From Blastochloris viridis (lineage in GTDB: Bacteria > Pseudomonadota > Alphaproteobacteria > Rhizobiales > Xanthobacteraceae): a DNA stretch of 64,000 nt. Below, piece after piece: positions 1-6,740 of the stretch. Under the pieces are notes generated by a model. It was not told the DNA's origin, did no database searches, and was given only the letters and a program-made list of their open reading frames with translations. The position numbers and the translations under genes are program-made. The stretch is from assembly GCF_001402875.1 (NCBI RefSeq), contig NZ_CP012946.1, positions 1,466,001 through 1,530,000 of the forward strand, given 5' to 3'. How positions within the stretch are numbered: the stretch's first letter is position 1; each line of letters begins with the position of its first letter.

Positions 1-1
1 C

Positions 2-709
2 ATGCCGCGGCTGAAGTCCTACCGCGTCGCCGCGATCTTCGAAGTCGGCATGTCGGAATACGACCAGATCTTCATCTTCATGCCGCTGGCGGAGGCGCAG
101 AGCTACTTCAACCGCAAGAGCGACGTGAATTTCATCGAGGTCTACACCGACAACGCCGACCGCATGCCGCACTTCCGTGCCGTCATCGATGCGGCAGCCG
201 AGCGGCCGATCTTCATGGTCGACTGGCGCCAGCGCAATGCCACCTTCTTCGGCGCGCTGCAGGTCGAGCGCAACGTGATGTTTCTGATCCTGACGCTGAT
301 CGTGCTGGTGGCGGCGCTCAACATCATCTCGGGCCTGATCATGCTGGTGAAGGACAAGAGCCACGACATCGCCATCCTGCGCACCATGGGGGCGACGCAA
401 GGCGCGGTGATGCGGGTGTTCCTGATCACCGGCTCGACCATCGGCATCGTCGGCACGCTGACCGGGCTTCTGGTCGGTCTGCTGGTCAGCCTCAACATCG
501 AGGAGATCCGCCGCTTCATTTCCTGGCTCACCGACACCCAGCTGTTTGCGCCGGAACTCTATTTCCTGTCGCGGCTGCCGGCGGAGCTCGACGTCCGCGA
601 GACCGCCGTGGTGGTGGTGATGTCGCTGACGCTGTCGGTGCTGGCCACGCTCTATCCATCCTGGCGCGCCGCCCGGCTCGATCCGGTCGAAGCGCTGCGC
701 TACGAGTGA
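2..709 (+). CDS. LolC/LolE-family lipoprotein-releasing ABC permease, C-terminal part
   Basis: This is the inner-membrane permease of the LolCDE system, which extracts lipoproteins from the inner membrane and passes them to LolA. Only the last 235 residues are in the window; the frame is open to the left edge, so the gene is truncated by the window and the ATG at 2 is not the real start. The visible part has the end of the periplasmic domain, then a FtsX-type membrane domain with three hydrophobic segments at about residues 90-115, 135-165 and 200-220. It contains the LRTMGAT coupling-helix motif and ends in the typical [11 protein letters not shown]. lolD starts 2 bases after the stop. Whether it is LolC, LolE or a merged form cannot be told from this part. 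Confidence 0.9.
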   Translation: MPRLKSYRVAAIFEVGMSEYDQIFIFMPLAEAQSYFNRKSDVNFIEVYTDNADRMPHFRAVIDAAAERPIFMVDWRQRNATFFGALQVERNVMFLILTLIVLVAALNIISGLIMLVKDKSHDIAILRTMGATQGAVMRVFLITGSTIGIVGTLTGLLVGLLVSLNIEEIRRFISWLTDTQLFAPELYFLSRLPAELDVRETAVVVVMSLTLSVLATLYPSWRAARLDPVEALRYE

Positions 710-710
710 G

Positions 711-1403
711 ATGATGCGCGAAACCGCTCCGGTTCTTCTGTTGTCCGGTGTCGAGCGTCGCTACCGGCAAGGCGAAGCCACGCTCAACATCCTCTCCGGC
801 GCCGATATCGCGCTCGCCGCCGGCGAGACGGTGGCACTGGTGGCGCCGTCCGGCGCCGGCAAGTCGACGCTGTTGCACATCGCTGGCCTGCTGGAGCATG
901 CCGACGGCGGCGAGATCGACATCGGCGGCAGGCCGACCTCGCGTCTCAGCGACAGCGAGCGCACCATGCTGCGCCGCACCCGCATCGGCTTCGTCTACCA
1001 GTTCCACCACCTGCTGCCGGAGTTCTCGGCGATCGAGAACGTGATGCTGCCGCAGATGGTGCTCGGCCTGTCCAAGGCCGAGGCGCGGCGGCGTGCCGCC
1101 GAGCTGTTGTCCTATCTCGGGCTGGAAAAGCGGCTGACCCATCGGCCGGCGGAGCTGTCGGGCGGCGAGCAGCAGCGTGTCGCCATCGCCCGCGCGGTGG
1201 CCAACGCGCCGCGGCTGCTGCTGGCGGACGAGCCGACCGGCAACCTCGACCCGCGCACTGCCGACCACGTCTTCAACGCACTGCTGCAGCTGGTGCGCGC
1301 CTCCGGGCTCGCGGCGCTGATCGCCACCCACAATCTCGACCTTGCCGCCCGCATGGACCGCCAGGTCACGCTGCGCGATGGCCGCATCGAGCCGTTGGGG
1401 TAG
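711..1403 (+). CDS. lolD: Lipoprotein-releasing ABC transporter ATPase LolD
   Basis: Cytoplasmic ATPase that powers LolC/E. At 230 residues it has the usual length. The Walker A loop APSGAGKST is at residues 45-53 (Ala where many LolD have Gly), the Q-loop is in [20 protein letters not shown], the signature LSGGEQQR is near residue 147 and Walker [13 protein letters not shown] near residue 165. The H-loop ATHN is near residue 205. It starts one base after the stop of the permease gene, which fits a lolCDE operon. The second ATG at 714 is an alternative start. Confidence 0.95.
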   Translation: MMRETAPVLLLSGVERRYRQGEATLNILSGADIALAAGETVALVAPSGAGKSTLLHIAGLLEHADGGEIDIGGRPTSRLSDSERTMLRRTRIGFVYQFHHLLPEFSAIENVMLPQMVLGLSKAEARRRAAELLSYLGLEKRLTHRPAELSGGEQQRVAIARAVANAPRLLLADEPTGNLDPRTADHVFNALLQLVRASGLAALIATHNLDLAARMDRQVTLRDGRIEPLG

Positions 1404-1425
1404 AGTGGGGCACGAGCCGCGCCCT

Positions 1426-1474
1426 GTCGTCCCCGGCGACCGCGTAGCGGTCGGGAAGGGGACCCAGGGACCAC
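1426..1474 (+). repeat. Dispersed palindromic repeat, family A
   Basis: A GC-rich imperfect palindrome running from GTCGTCCCCGGCGACCGC to GGGAAGGGGACCCAGGGACC. The same unit recurs in inverted orientation at 1534-1587 and as another inverted pair at 18443-18497 and 18542-18592. Such REP-like elements are common between genes in Bradyrhizobium and Rhodopseudomonas relatives. Confidence 0.8.
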
Positions 1475-1533
1475 GCCAGTGCCGATTTGCCGCGGGTTGG
1501 GATCGCGCGCGGGCTCTTTCCTCAATCATCGCG

Positions 1534-1587
1534 TTCCCTGGACCCTCTTCCCTCGCATGGCTTCGCCATGCTCGCCGAGGGCGACGG
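1534..1587 (-). repeat. Dispersed palindromic repeat, family A (inverted copy)
   Basis: Reverse-complement copy of the repeat at 1426-1474, starting TTCCCTGGACCC and carrying the internal hairpin CATGGCTTCGCCATG. Together with 1426-1474 it forms an inverted pair that could fold into a long hairpin. Confidence 0.75.
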
Positions 1588-1633
1588 GCTGAGGCTCATC
1601 TGCCACATCGTCCTCGCTAGGGAGTGTGCGGTT

Positions 1634-1678
1634 CCCTCATGCTGAGGAGGCGCGAAGCGCCGTCTCGAAGCATGAGGG
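1634..1678 (+). repeat. Dispersed palindromic repeat, family B
   Basis: Palindrome with arms CCTCATGCTGAGG and CTCGAAGCATGAGG around a GGCGCGAAGCGCC core. An inverted copy follows at 1705-1749 and two more are at 55903-56010. It resembles the Bradyrhizobium-type intergenic palindrome; this match is from memory of the family, not from a search. Confidence 0.8.
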
Positions 1679-1704
1679 CGGCGCACACCCTCACGTCCTC
1701 TCTG

Positions 1705-1749
1705 CCTCATCCTTCGAGACGCGGCCTCTCGGCCGCTCCTCAGGATGAA
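1705..1749 (-). repeat. Dispersed palindromic repeat, family B (inverted copy)
   Basis: Copy of the family B palindrome in the opposite orientation (CCTCATCCTTCGAGACGC to GCTCCTCAGGATGAAG), ending 14 bases before the stop of the photolyase gene on the minus strand. Confidence 0.8.
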
Positions 1750-1763
1750 GCTCGCACTGATCG

Positions 1764-3221
1764 CTACGCCGCCTTGGCCTTGATGGTCTGGAACGCCGCC
1801 AACGCGCGGGCGCGGGCGTGAGCGTGGTCGACCAGCGGGGCGGGGTAGCTCTCGCCGAGCGTGACGCCGGCGGCTGAAAGCACGCCTGGCGGCGCGGTCC
1901 ACGGCCTGTGCAGCACGGCGTTGGGCAGGTCGGTCAGCTCCGGCACCCAGCGCCGGACATAATCGCCATGGGGGTCGAACTTCTCGCCCTGCAGCACCGG
2001 GTTGAAGATGCGGAAATAGGGCGCGGCGTCGGCGCCGCAGCCGGCGACCCACTGCCAGCTTGCCGGGTTCGAGGCCGGATCGGCATCGACCAGCGTGTCC
2101 CAGAACCAGGCTTCGCCCGCCCTCCAGTCCTGCAAGAGATGCTTGACCAGGAAGGAGGCGACGACCATCCGCACCCGATTGTGCATCCAGCCGGTCTGCC
2201 AGAGCTGACGCATGCCGGCGTCGACGATGGGATAGCCGGTCAGCCCGCGCTGCCAGGCCGCCAGCGACGCCTCGTCCTGCCGCCACGGGAAGGCGTCGAA
2301 GCGTGGCTGGATGTTGGCTTCGGCGAGGAGCGGGCGTTGATTGAGCAGGTTGTAGGAGAATTCGCGCCAGCCGAGCTCGGTCAGGAACTTCTCGACATCG
2401 AGGGAGGTGGCCCGGCCGCTCGCCATCGCCGCCCGCGCCGCGTGCCAGAGCTGGGCCGGGGTGATCTCGCCAAACCGCAGATGCGGCGACAGCCGCGAAA
2501 CGTGGTCGAGGTCGGGGCGGTCGCGCAGGGTGGCATAACCGGTCAGTCCTCCGTCCAGGAAGTCGGCGAGCCGCTTGGCGGCGCCGGCCTCGCCCGGGGC
2601 CCAGGACTCGTCCAGGCCGCCGGCCCAATCCGGCGCGGTCGGCTCGAGCTCCCAGTCGTTGAGGGCGTCGCTACGCACCGCCGCCGCGCCAGCGAGACGG
2701 TCGGGCGCCGGCAGCGGCGGCGGCGGTACGAACGCGGCGCGGATGTGTTTCCAGAACGGGGTGAAAACGCGCCCGCCGACGCTGGCGGGGTCGTGGATCA
2801 GGGCCGAGCGCCGGACGCCATGGCTCACCGCGACATGCGGCAGCGATTTTGCGACCGCAGCGGTGACGGCGCCCTCGGCAGCACGGTCGATCGGGGTCTC
2901 GCCGGGATTGAAGGCGAGCAGTCCGGCGCCGGTCTCGCGCAACACCGCCGGCACGGCCTCAGCCGCCGCGCCGCGACGCAGGATCAGCGGGACGCCCTGC
3001 GCGGCGAGTGCGGCGGCGAGCGCCCGCAGCGAACGGGCCAGCCACCACCGCGCCGCTCCGCCCAGCGGGCGGGCGCCGTTCGCGCCGTCGTCGAGCACGT
3101 AAAGCGCGACCAGCGGCCGTTCAGCGGCAACCGCCAACGCCGGATTGTCGGCGAGGCGGAGGTCGGTGCGGAACCACATGACGGAGGGGCCGTCCGGCTG
3201 GGCCGGTGGGTCGTGGGGCAT
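1764..3221 (-). CDS. phrB: Deoxyribodipyrimidine photolyase (class I CPD photolyase / cryptochrome family)
   Basis: Light-driven flavoprotein that repairs cyclobutane pyrimidine dimers. From the ATG at 3221 it has 485 residues, typical for the family. The N-terminal antenna domain opens with VMWFRTDLRLADNPAL. The C-terminal FAD domain has TGYATLRDRPD, SRLSPHLRFGEI, ELGWREFSYNLL, TGYPIVDAGMRQLWQTGWMHNR and DADPASNPASWQWVAGCGAD, which are the FAD and dimer-binding motifs. The frame stays open upstream to 3377, but that part does not look like photolyase and the ATG at 3221 directly precedes the conserved start of the fold. It diverges from the Lrp/AsnC gene. A 6-4 photolyase or cryptochrome role is less likely but not excluded. 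Confidence 0.93.
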   Translation of the reverse strand: MPHDPPAQPDGPSVMWFRTDLRLADNPALAVAAERPLVALYVLDDGANGARPLGGAARWWLARSLRALAAALAAQGVPLILRRGAAAEAVPAVLRETGAGLLAFNPGETPIDRAAEGAVTAAVAKSLPHVAVSHGVRRSALIHDPASVGGRVFTPFWKHIRAAFVPPPPLPAPDRLAGAAAVRSDALNDWELEPTAPDWAGGLDESWAPGEAGAAKRLADFLDGGLTGYATLRDRPDLDHVSRLSPHLRFGEITPAQLWHAARAAMASGRATSLDVEKFLTELGWREFSYNLLNQRPLLAEANIQPRFDAFPWRQDEASLAAWQRGLTGYPIVDAGMRQLWQTGWMHNRVRMVVASFLVKHLLQDWRAGEAWFWDTLVDADPASNPASWQWVAGCGADAAPYFRIFNPVLQGEKFDPHGDYVRRWVPELTDLPNAVLHRPWTAPPGVLSAAGVTLGESYPAPLVDHAHARARALAAFQTIKAKAA

Positions 3222-3514
3222 CGGACGCTCGCGGTCGGAAGGACGACTTCGTTCGTCTACGGCTGGAGCGGAGCCACGGATCATCGAAAACACGGCCTGT
3301 GCCGCGGCGCGGGGGAGACGAGGGCGCCCGCACATCATCGCGCTTTGTCGCAATTTACCGCAACATGCAAACCACAACCACGTTTATGCCTAGGATTTCA
3401 GCTTGCGGAATCGTGGGGGTTCTTTTCTAATTTTGACCATACCCCCGCCTTTCGTTGGAACGTTCTTCTTGGGGAGTGGGTGTTCACGGCAGAATTTCCT
3501 TGGGTGCGTTGAGC
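3222..3514. other. Divergent promoter gap between photolyase and Lrp-type regulator
   Basis: About 290 bases separate the two divergent starts. The part from 3340 to 3440 is AT-richer than its surroundings and probably holds both promoters. No clear operator palindrome was found. Confidence 0.4.
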
Positions 3515-3988
3515 ATGGACGCCACTGATCGCAAGATTCTCGGCTTGCTGCAGGCTGACGCGAGTCAGTCAATTGCTGAAATTGCTGAGCGGGTGCACCT
3601 GTCGCAGACCCCATGCTGGAAGCGCATTCAGAAGCTTGAAGCGCTCGGAATCATTGTCGGCCGCGTCGCCCTGGTGTCGCCGGAGAAGATCGGCCTCGGC
3701 CTCACCGTGTTCGTGTCGATCGAAACCGGCGACCATTCCAAAGACTGGCTCGAACGTTTTGCCACCTCGATCGCGGCGCTGCCCGAGGTGATGGACTTCT
3801 ACCGCATGGCCGGCGACGTCGATTACATGCTGCGCGTGGTGGTGGCGGACATGGCGGCCTATGATGACTTCTACAAGCGCCTGATCGGCACGGTGCCGCT
3901 GAAGAACGTCACCTCGCGCTTCGCCATGGAGCGCATCAAGGCCACCACCGCCTTCCCGGTGCCCGCGCCGAAGGACGGGCGCGAGTAG
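3515..3988 (+). CDS. Lrp/AsnC family transcriptional regulator
   Basis: DNA-binding regulator of the feast/famine family, which usually responds to an amino acid. From the ATG at 3515 it has 157 residues. An N-terminal helix-turn-helix is seen at residues 3-50 (MDATDRKILGLLQ, then IAEIAERVHLSQTPCWKRIQKLEALGII). A C-terminal RAM ligand-binding domain follows from about residue 65 and contains the GDVDYMLRVVV strand. The open frame extends 60 bases upstream, but the family normally starts at this MDxTDRKIL. It stands alone, divergent from phrB, so its target is not given by context. Confidence 0.92.
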   Translation: MDATDRKILGLLQADASQSIAEIAERVHLSQTPCWKRIQKLEALGIIVGRVALVSPEKIGLGLTVFVSIETGDHSKDWLERFATSIAALPEVMDFYRMAGDVDYMLRVVVADMAAYDDFYKRLIGTVPLKNVTSRFAMERIKATTAFPVPAPKDGRE

Positions 3989-4102
3989 GGCACGCCGTAA
4001 CGGGGCGTAGCTGCCGGCCGGTCTTGGTCTTGCAAAAGAGAACGCGAAAACTCAAAGGGATCGATCGCCAGCTGCAATCAGATTGGCGGACGCTCTGGTC
4101 AG

Positions 4103-4446
4103 TGGTGCGGACGACGGGACTCGAACCCGTACTCTCATAGAGAAGCAGATTTTCATACCACTTCGGCTTTCGCCGCCGCCGACCGGCGTTCGTGGTCTGG
4201 ACTGTCCCTTCGCCCTGGCTGGATAGCTTTAGGCGCCGCCCGTCCAGTCTCTACACCTTCCTTCGAACCGGCCGGCGCCTGAGCGCGGACGTGTTCGCAG
4301 GCTTGGCTCGGGATTGGCTTCGGACCTGCCCTCACGACGAAGGCGACCCCTTAGCGTTCCCCGACTTTGAGCGGTTCTACCGCGCGGGTTTCCCCGCGGG
4401 CACTCCAATTAAAGTCTGCTGCGTCTACCGATTTCGCCACGTCCGC
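4103..4446 (-). tRNA. tRNA-Leu (anticodon UAA), interrupted by a group I intron
   Basis: Read on the minus strand, exon 1 is 4446-4412 (35 nt) and exon 2 is 4153-4103 (51 nt, with an encoded CCA). The spliced product has a 7-bp acceptor stem GCGGACG/CGTCCGC, discriminator A and a D-arm with GGTAGACGC. The anticodon stem is GCAGA/TCTGC with loop CTTAAAA (anticodon TAA), followed by a Leu-type long variable arm TTCTC-TAT-GAGAG and the T-arm ACGGG-TTCGAGT-CCCGT. All stems pair. The break lies between U34 and A35 of the anticodon, exactly the site used by the tRNA-Leu(UAA) intron of cyanobacteria and plastids. UUA/UUG-decoding tRNA-Leu is essential, so splicing must be efficient if this is the only copy. 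Confidence 0.95.
4154..4411 (-). ncRNA. Group I self-splicing intron in tRNA-Leu(UAA)
   Basis: The 258-nt intron follows U34 and ends in G, as group I introns do. The last exon bases ACUU can pair with GAGU just inside the intron to form P1, which places the required U.G wobble at the 5' splice site. Downstream there is a P2-like hairpin CGCGGG-GAAA-CCCGCG. Core strings AATCCCGAGCCAAGC and GGTGTAGAGACTGGACGG are close to the blocks that flank P6b in the plastid trnL intron. The string AAGGGACAGTCCAGACC is the likely P7 3' side, pairing with AGACTGGAC. No homing-endonuclease reading frame fits inside. By site and core it should be subgroup IC3, which is an inference. Confidence 0.92.
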
Positions 4447-5027
4447 ATCGCCCCGCTGGCTGGCGAGGCGCTATGCTATTGCATGACGGCGGCGCCGACA
4501 CGAATCCGCCGTTTCATCCTCCGCGCGCCGTACCTAGCCGGGGGGAGGTGACGGCTCAAGAGCGATGTGCATCGCCGCCGCCCGCGCGAAACCACGCGGC
4601 GCCCGACAAGGATGCAGAAACCGGCCGACCGCGAGCCGGTGGAGGATCACGCCGCCGCCAGAAATACGCCAACCAAAGCGATCGCCTCGAACGTGAGGCC
4701 GGCGGCGATCACCAGACGAAACAGGGCGGACATGGGGAATCCTCTATCGGTCGAGCGCCGTGATTGTCGCGCCCGGAAGCGGGGTTTGATCGGTTGGTCG
4801 CGGAACGTGGGCGGAAGGTTCAGGCGAAAAGGTGTCTAAATAGTTTACGACCACAATGAGGCGCGGTTATCGCAAATTATCGATGACCAAGCGGTGCGCG
4901 GCCATGGATGCAATCAAGCTCGCCGCGCCGTGGTGAAGGACCTCCGCATCACAGATTCTCAATCAGATACAATGGCATCGCGGGCGTTGCCGCGAAAATG
5001 AATCCGCATTGGCGCCGGCCGATCCGG
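4447..5027. other. Gap between tRNA-Leu and the monooxygenase gene
   Basis: Of these 580 bases only a possible 28-codon frame (4647-4733, listed) looks like a gene. The part from 4840 to 4900 is AT-richer. It should include the promoter of tRNA-Leu, read leftward. Nothing else was recognised. Confidence 0.4.
4647..4733 (-). CDS. Possible 28-residue single-span membrane peptide
   Basis: The frame runs from ATG at 4733 to TGA. It reads MSALFRLVIAAGLTFEAI followed by ALVGVFLAAA, that is, almost entirely one hydrophobic helix with an Arg near the N-terminus. A purine-rich AGAGGA lies about 6-7 bases upstream and could be a ribosome binding site. Such tiny membrane proteins are real in many bacteria, but a chance frame of this size is also possible. 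No function is assigned. Confidence 0.4.
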   Translation of the reverse strand: MSALFRLVIAAGLTFEAIALVGVFLAAA

Positions 5028-6251
5028 TCAATCCGGACGCCAGCCGTACAGCCAGCGATAGCGGCTGAGCAGCCCGGCCGGCCCGCGCGTCTGCAACACC
5101 ACGTCGCGCGCCAACGCCGCTGGCCCGGCCAGGTGGTACGCGAGGCTGTTGATGCGCGCCTCCTTTTGCACCCGCGCCGTGCGGGGCCGGCGGATGGCCT
5201 CGTAGGCCCGCAGCGCCGCCGGCAAGTTGCCGGGCTGTGCCGCCATGGCCTGGGTCAGCACCACGGCATCCTCGATCGCCATCGCCGCGCCCTGGGCGAG
5301 GAACGGCAGCATCGGGTGGGCGGCGTCGCCGAGCAGGGTCTGTGCGCCGCGGCCCCACGCCGTCAGCGGCGGACGGTCGGCCAGCCGCCAGGTCAGCCAG
5401 GTCGCGGGCTGCTCGATCAGGGCCCGCGCCGGGGCGGCCCAGCGCTCGAAGCGGCGGATCAGGACCTCGGGGTCGCCGACGCCGCTCCAGGACGAGCCGC
5501 CAGCCTCGCTCGGCTTGATGGTCACGGCAGTCTCGTCGCGAACGACCGCAACGATGTTGCAGGCGCTGCCGCGGCGGATGGGATAGTGCACGAGATGGGC
5601 GTCCGGGCCGAGCCACAGCCCGGAATCGAGCCCGGCAAGTTCGGGCGGAAGGCTCTCGGACGGAATGGTGGTGCGCCACGCCGTGCGTCCGCTGACGACC
5701 GGGGCCCGCGCGTCGCCGGCGCCGCGCCTGACCATCGACCAAAGGCCATCGGCGCCGATCAGGGCGGCGGCGGTCTCCTCGCGGCGCTCCCGGCCGGTCA
5801 CGAGCGAGACGGTAACGCCCTCAGGGTTCAGCGCGAACGCCTCCACCGTGGTGCCGAGCGTGATCTTGATGGCGGGCGTCGCAGCGACGGCCGCAGCGAG
5901 CGCGGCGATCAAATCGGCACGGTGGACCACCAGCCACGGGCGGCCGAACCGCCGCGCCACCGTCGAGCCCAGCGGCATACGAAGGATCTCGTGTCCCGAG
6001 CGGCCGTTGCGGATCACCATTGCGCGCGGCTCGACCGCGACCGCGGCGACGCGGTCGAGCAGGCCGAGGCGCGCCAGCGCCGCAGTCGCGTTGGGCGTGA
6101 GCTGGATGCCGGCGCCGATCTCGGTGACCTGCGGCGCGCGCTCGATCACCGAAACGGCAAAGCCGGCGTCGGCCAGTCCCACGGCGGCTGCCAGTCCGCC
6201 GACGCCGGCGCCGGCGATCATGACCCGGGGTCTATCGGTGAAAGGTGTCAC
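5028..6251 (-). CDS. FAD-dependent monooxygenase (salicylate hydroxylase-like, UbiH/PHBH fold)
   Basis: Class A flavoprotein hydroxylase acting on an aromatic or related substrate with NAD(P)H and O2. The FAD dinucleotide motif AGAGVGGLAAAVGLADAG is at the N-terminus and is followed by ERAPQVTEIGAGIQLTPNA. The DG motif is GADGLWSMVRRG near residue 190, and the GD motif is LLGDAAHPMLPFLAQGAAMAIEDA near residue 300. With the GTG at 6251 it has 407 residues. A GTG at 6287 would add 12 basic residues, and an ATG at 6221 would cut into the first beta strand; no strong ribosome site decides. The zf-CHCC gene lies just upstream on the same strand. The substrate is unknown. Confidence 0.85.
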   Translation of the reverse strand: MTPFTDRPRVMIAGAGVGGLAAAVGLADAGFAVSVIERAPQVTEIGAGIQLTPNATAALARLGLLDRVAAVAVEPRAMVIRNGRSGHEILRMPLGSTVARRFGRPWLVVHRADLIAALAAAVAATPAIKITLGTTVEAFALNPEGVTVSLVTGRERREETAAALIGADGLWSMVRRGAGDARAPVVSGRTAWRTTIPSESLPPELAGLDSGLWLGPDAHLVHYPIRRGSACNIVAVVRDETAVTIKPSEAGGSSWSGVGDPEVLIRRFERWAAPARALIEQPATWLTWRLADRPPLTAWGRGAQTLLGDAAHPMLPFLAQGAAMAIEDAVVLTQAMAAQPGNLPAALRAYEAIRRPRTARVQKEARINSLAYHLAGPAALARDVVLQTRGPAGLLSRYRWLYGWRPD

Positions 6252-6410
6252 GTTGTGTCTGCGTCGATTGCGGCGCGACAGCAGCACAGCTGCAGGCCCG
6301 AGGCGAGGGCCGGCGGCCGCAGGTGCTACCCGCTGTCGCGCGCGGGTGGGTAAAGGCAGGCAGGGAGGTGTCAGCAGATCAGAGTCGGGCGCGGCAGGCG
6401 AGCCCTGCGA

Positions 6411-6665
6411 TCACGCCGCATCGGCCGGGGCGTACTGCCAGACGCAGTCCGCCGGCCGCGCCTCGCCGCTGCGCAGCGCCGGATCGAACCGGTACAGCGT
6501 CGAGCAATAGGAGCAGATGATCTCGCTCTCGCCGCCCATGTCGAGGAAAACGTGGGGGTGATCGTTGGGCGGCGGCGCGCCGATGCACATGAATTCCTTG
6601 GCGCCGACCTCGATCACCGGCACGCCGGGACCGTTATGGAAATGGGGAACAATGTGGCCAGCCAT
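6411..6665 (-). CDS. zf-CHCC zinc-finger domain protein (NDUFS6-like)
   Basis: Small protein (84 residues from ATG 6665) of the zinc-finger CHCC family, related to the NDUFS6/13-kDa accessory subunit of respiratory complex I. The motif is visible as the conserved VIEVGAKEFMCIGAPPPNDHPHVFLDMG followed by EIICSYCSTLYRF, giving Cys-His-Cys-Cys ligands. The frame continues upstream to the insertion sequence, but MAGHIVPHFHN is the usual start. The ISAs1 element sits only 66 bp upstream of this start, so the native promoter region has been split. The match to the family motif is strong; its role in complex I is known for the mitochondrial relative and inferred here. Confidence 0.85.
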   Translation of the reverse strand: MAGHIVPHFHNGPGVPVIEVGAKEFMCIGAPPPNDHPHVFLDMGGESEIICSYCSTLYRFDPALRSGEARPADCVWQYAPADAA

Positions 6666-6730
6666 GCGCGACCCTTGCAGCTCGAAAATCCAACCATAGC
6701 GGCCGAATCGCCGCCACGCCAGCACCCGCG

Positions 6731-6740
6731 CCACCGGCAC
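6731..6740. repeat. Target-site duplication, left copy
   Basis: The 10-mer CCACCGGCAC directly abuts the left end of the insertion sequence and is repeated exactly at 7990-7999 beyond the right end. This length fits the ISAs1 family. Confidence 0.9.

Larger units (their letters stand above)
1404..1763. other. Gene-free gap filled with palindromic repeats
   Basis: The 360 bases between the convergent ends of lolD and the photolyase gene carry no convincing reading frame. They hold two inverted pairs of palindromic repeats, listed separately, which probably act as bidirectional transcript ends. Confidence 0.7.

Noticed and set aside
3221..3377. N-terminal extension of the photolyase up to 3377
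   Set aside because: The extra residues do not resemble the family and the ATG at 3221 gives the normal start.
4192..4551. A 119-codon plus-strand frame over the split tRNA, possibly an intron-encoded protein
   Set aside because: It crosses the exon and intron borders on the opposite strand and has no LAGLIDADG, HNH or GIY-YIG motif.
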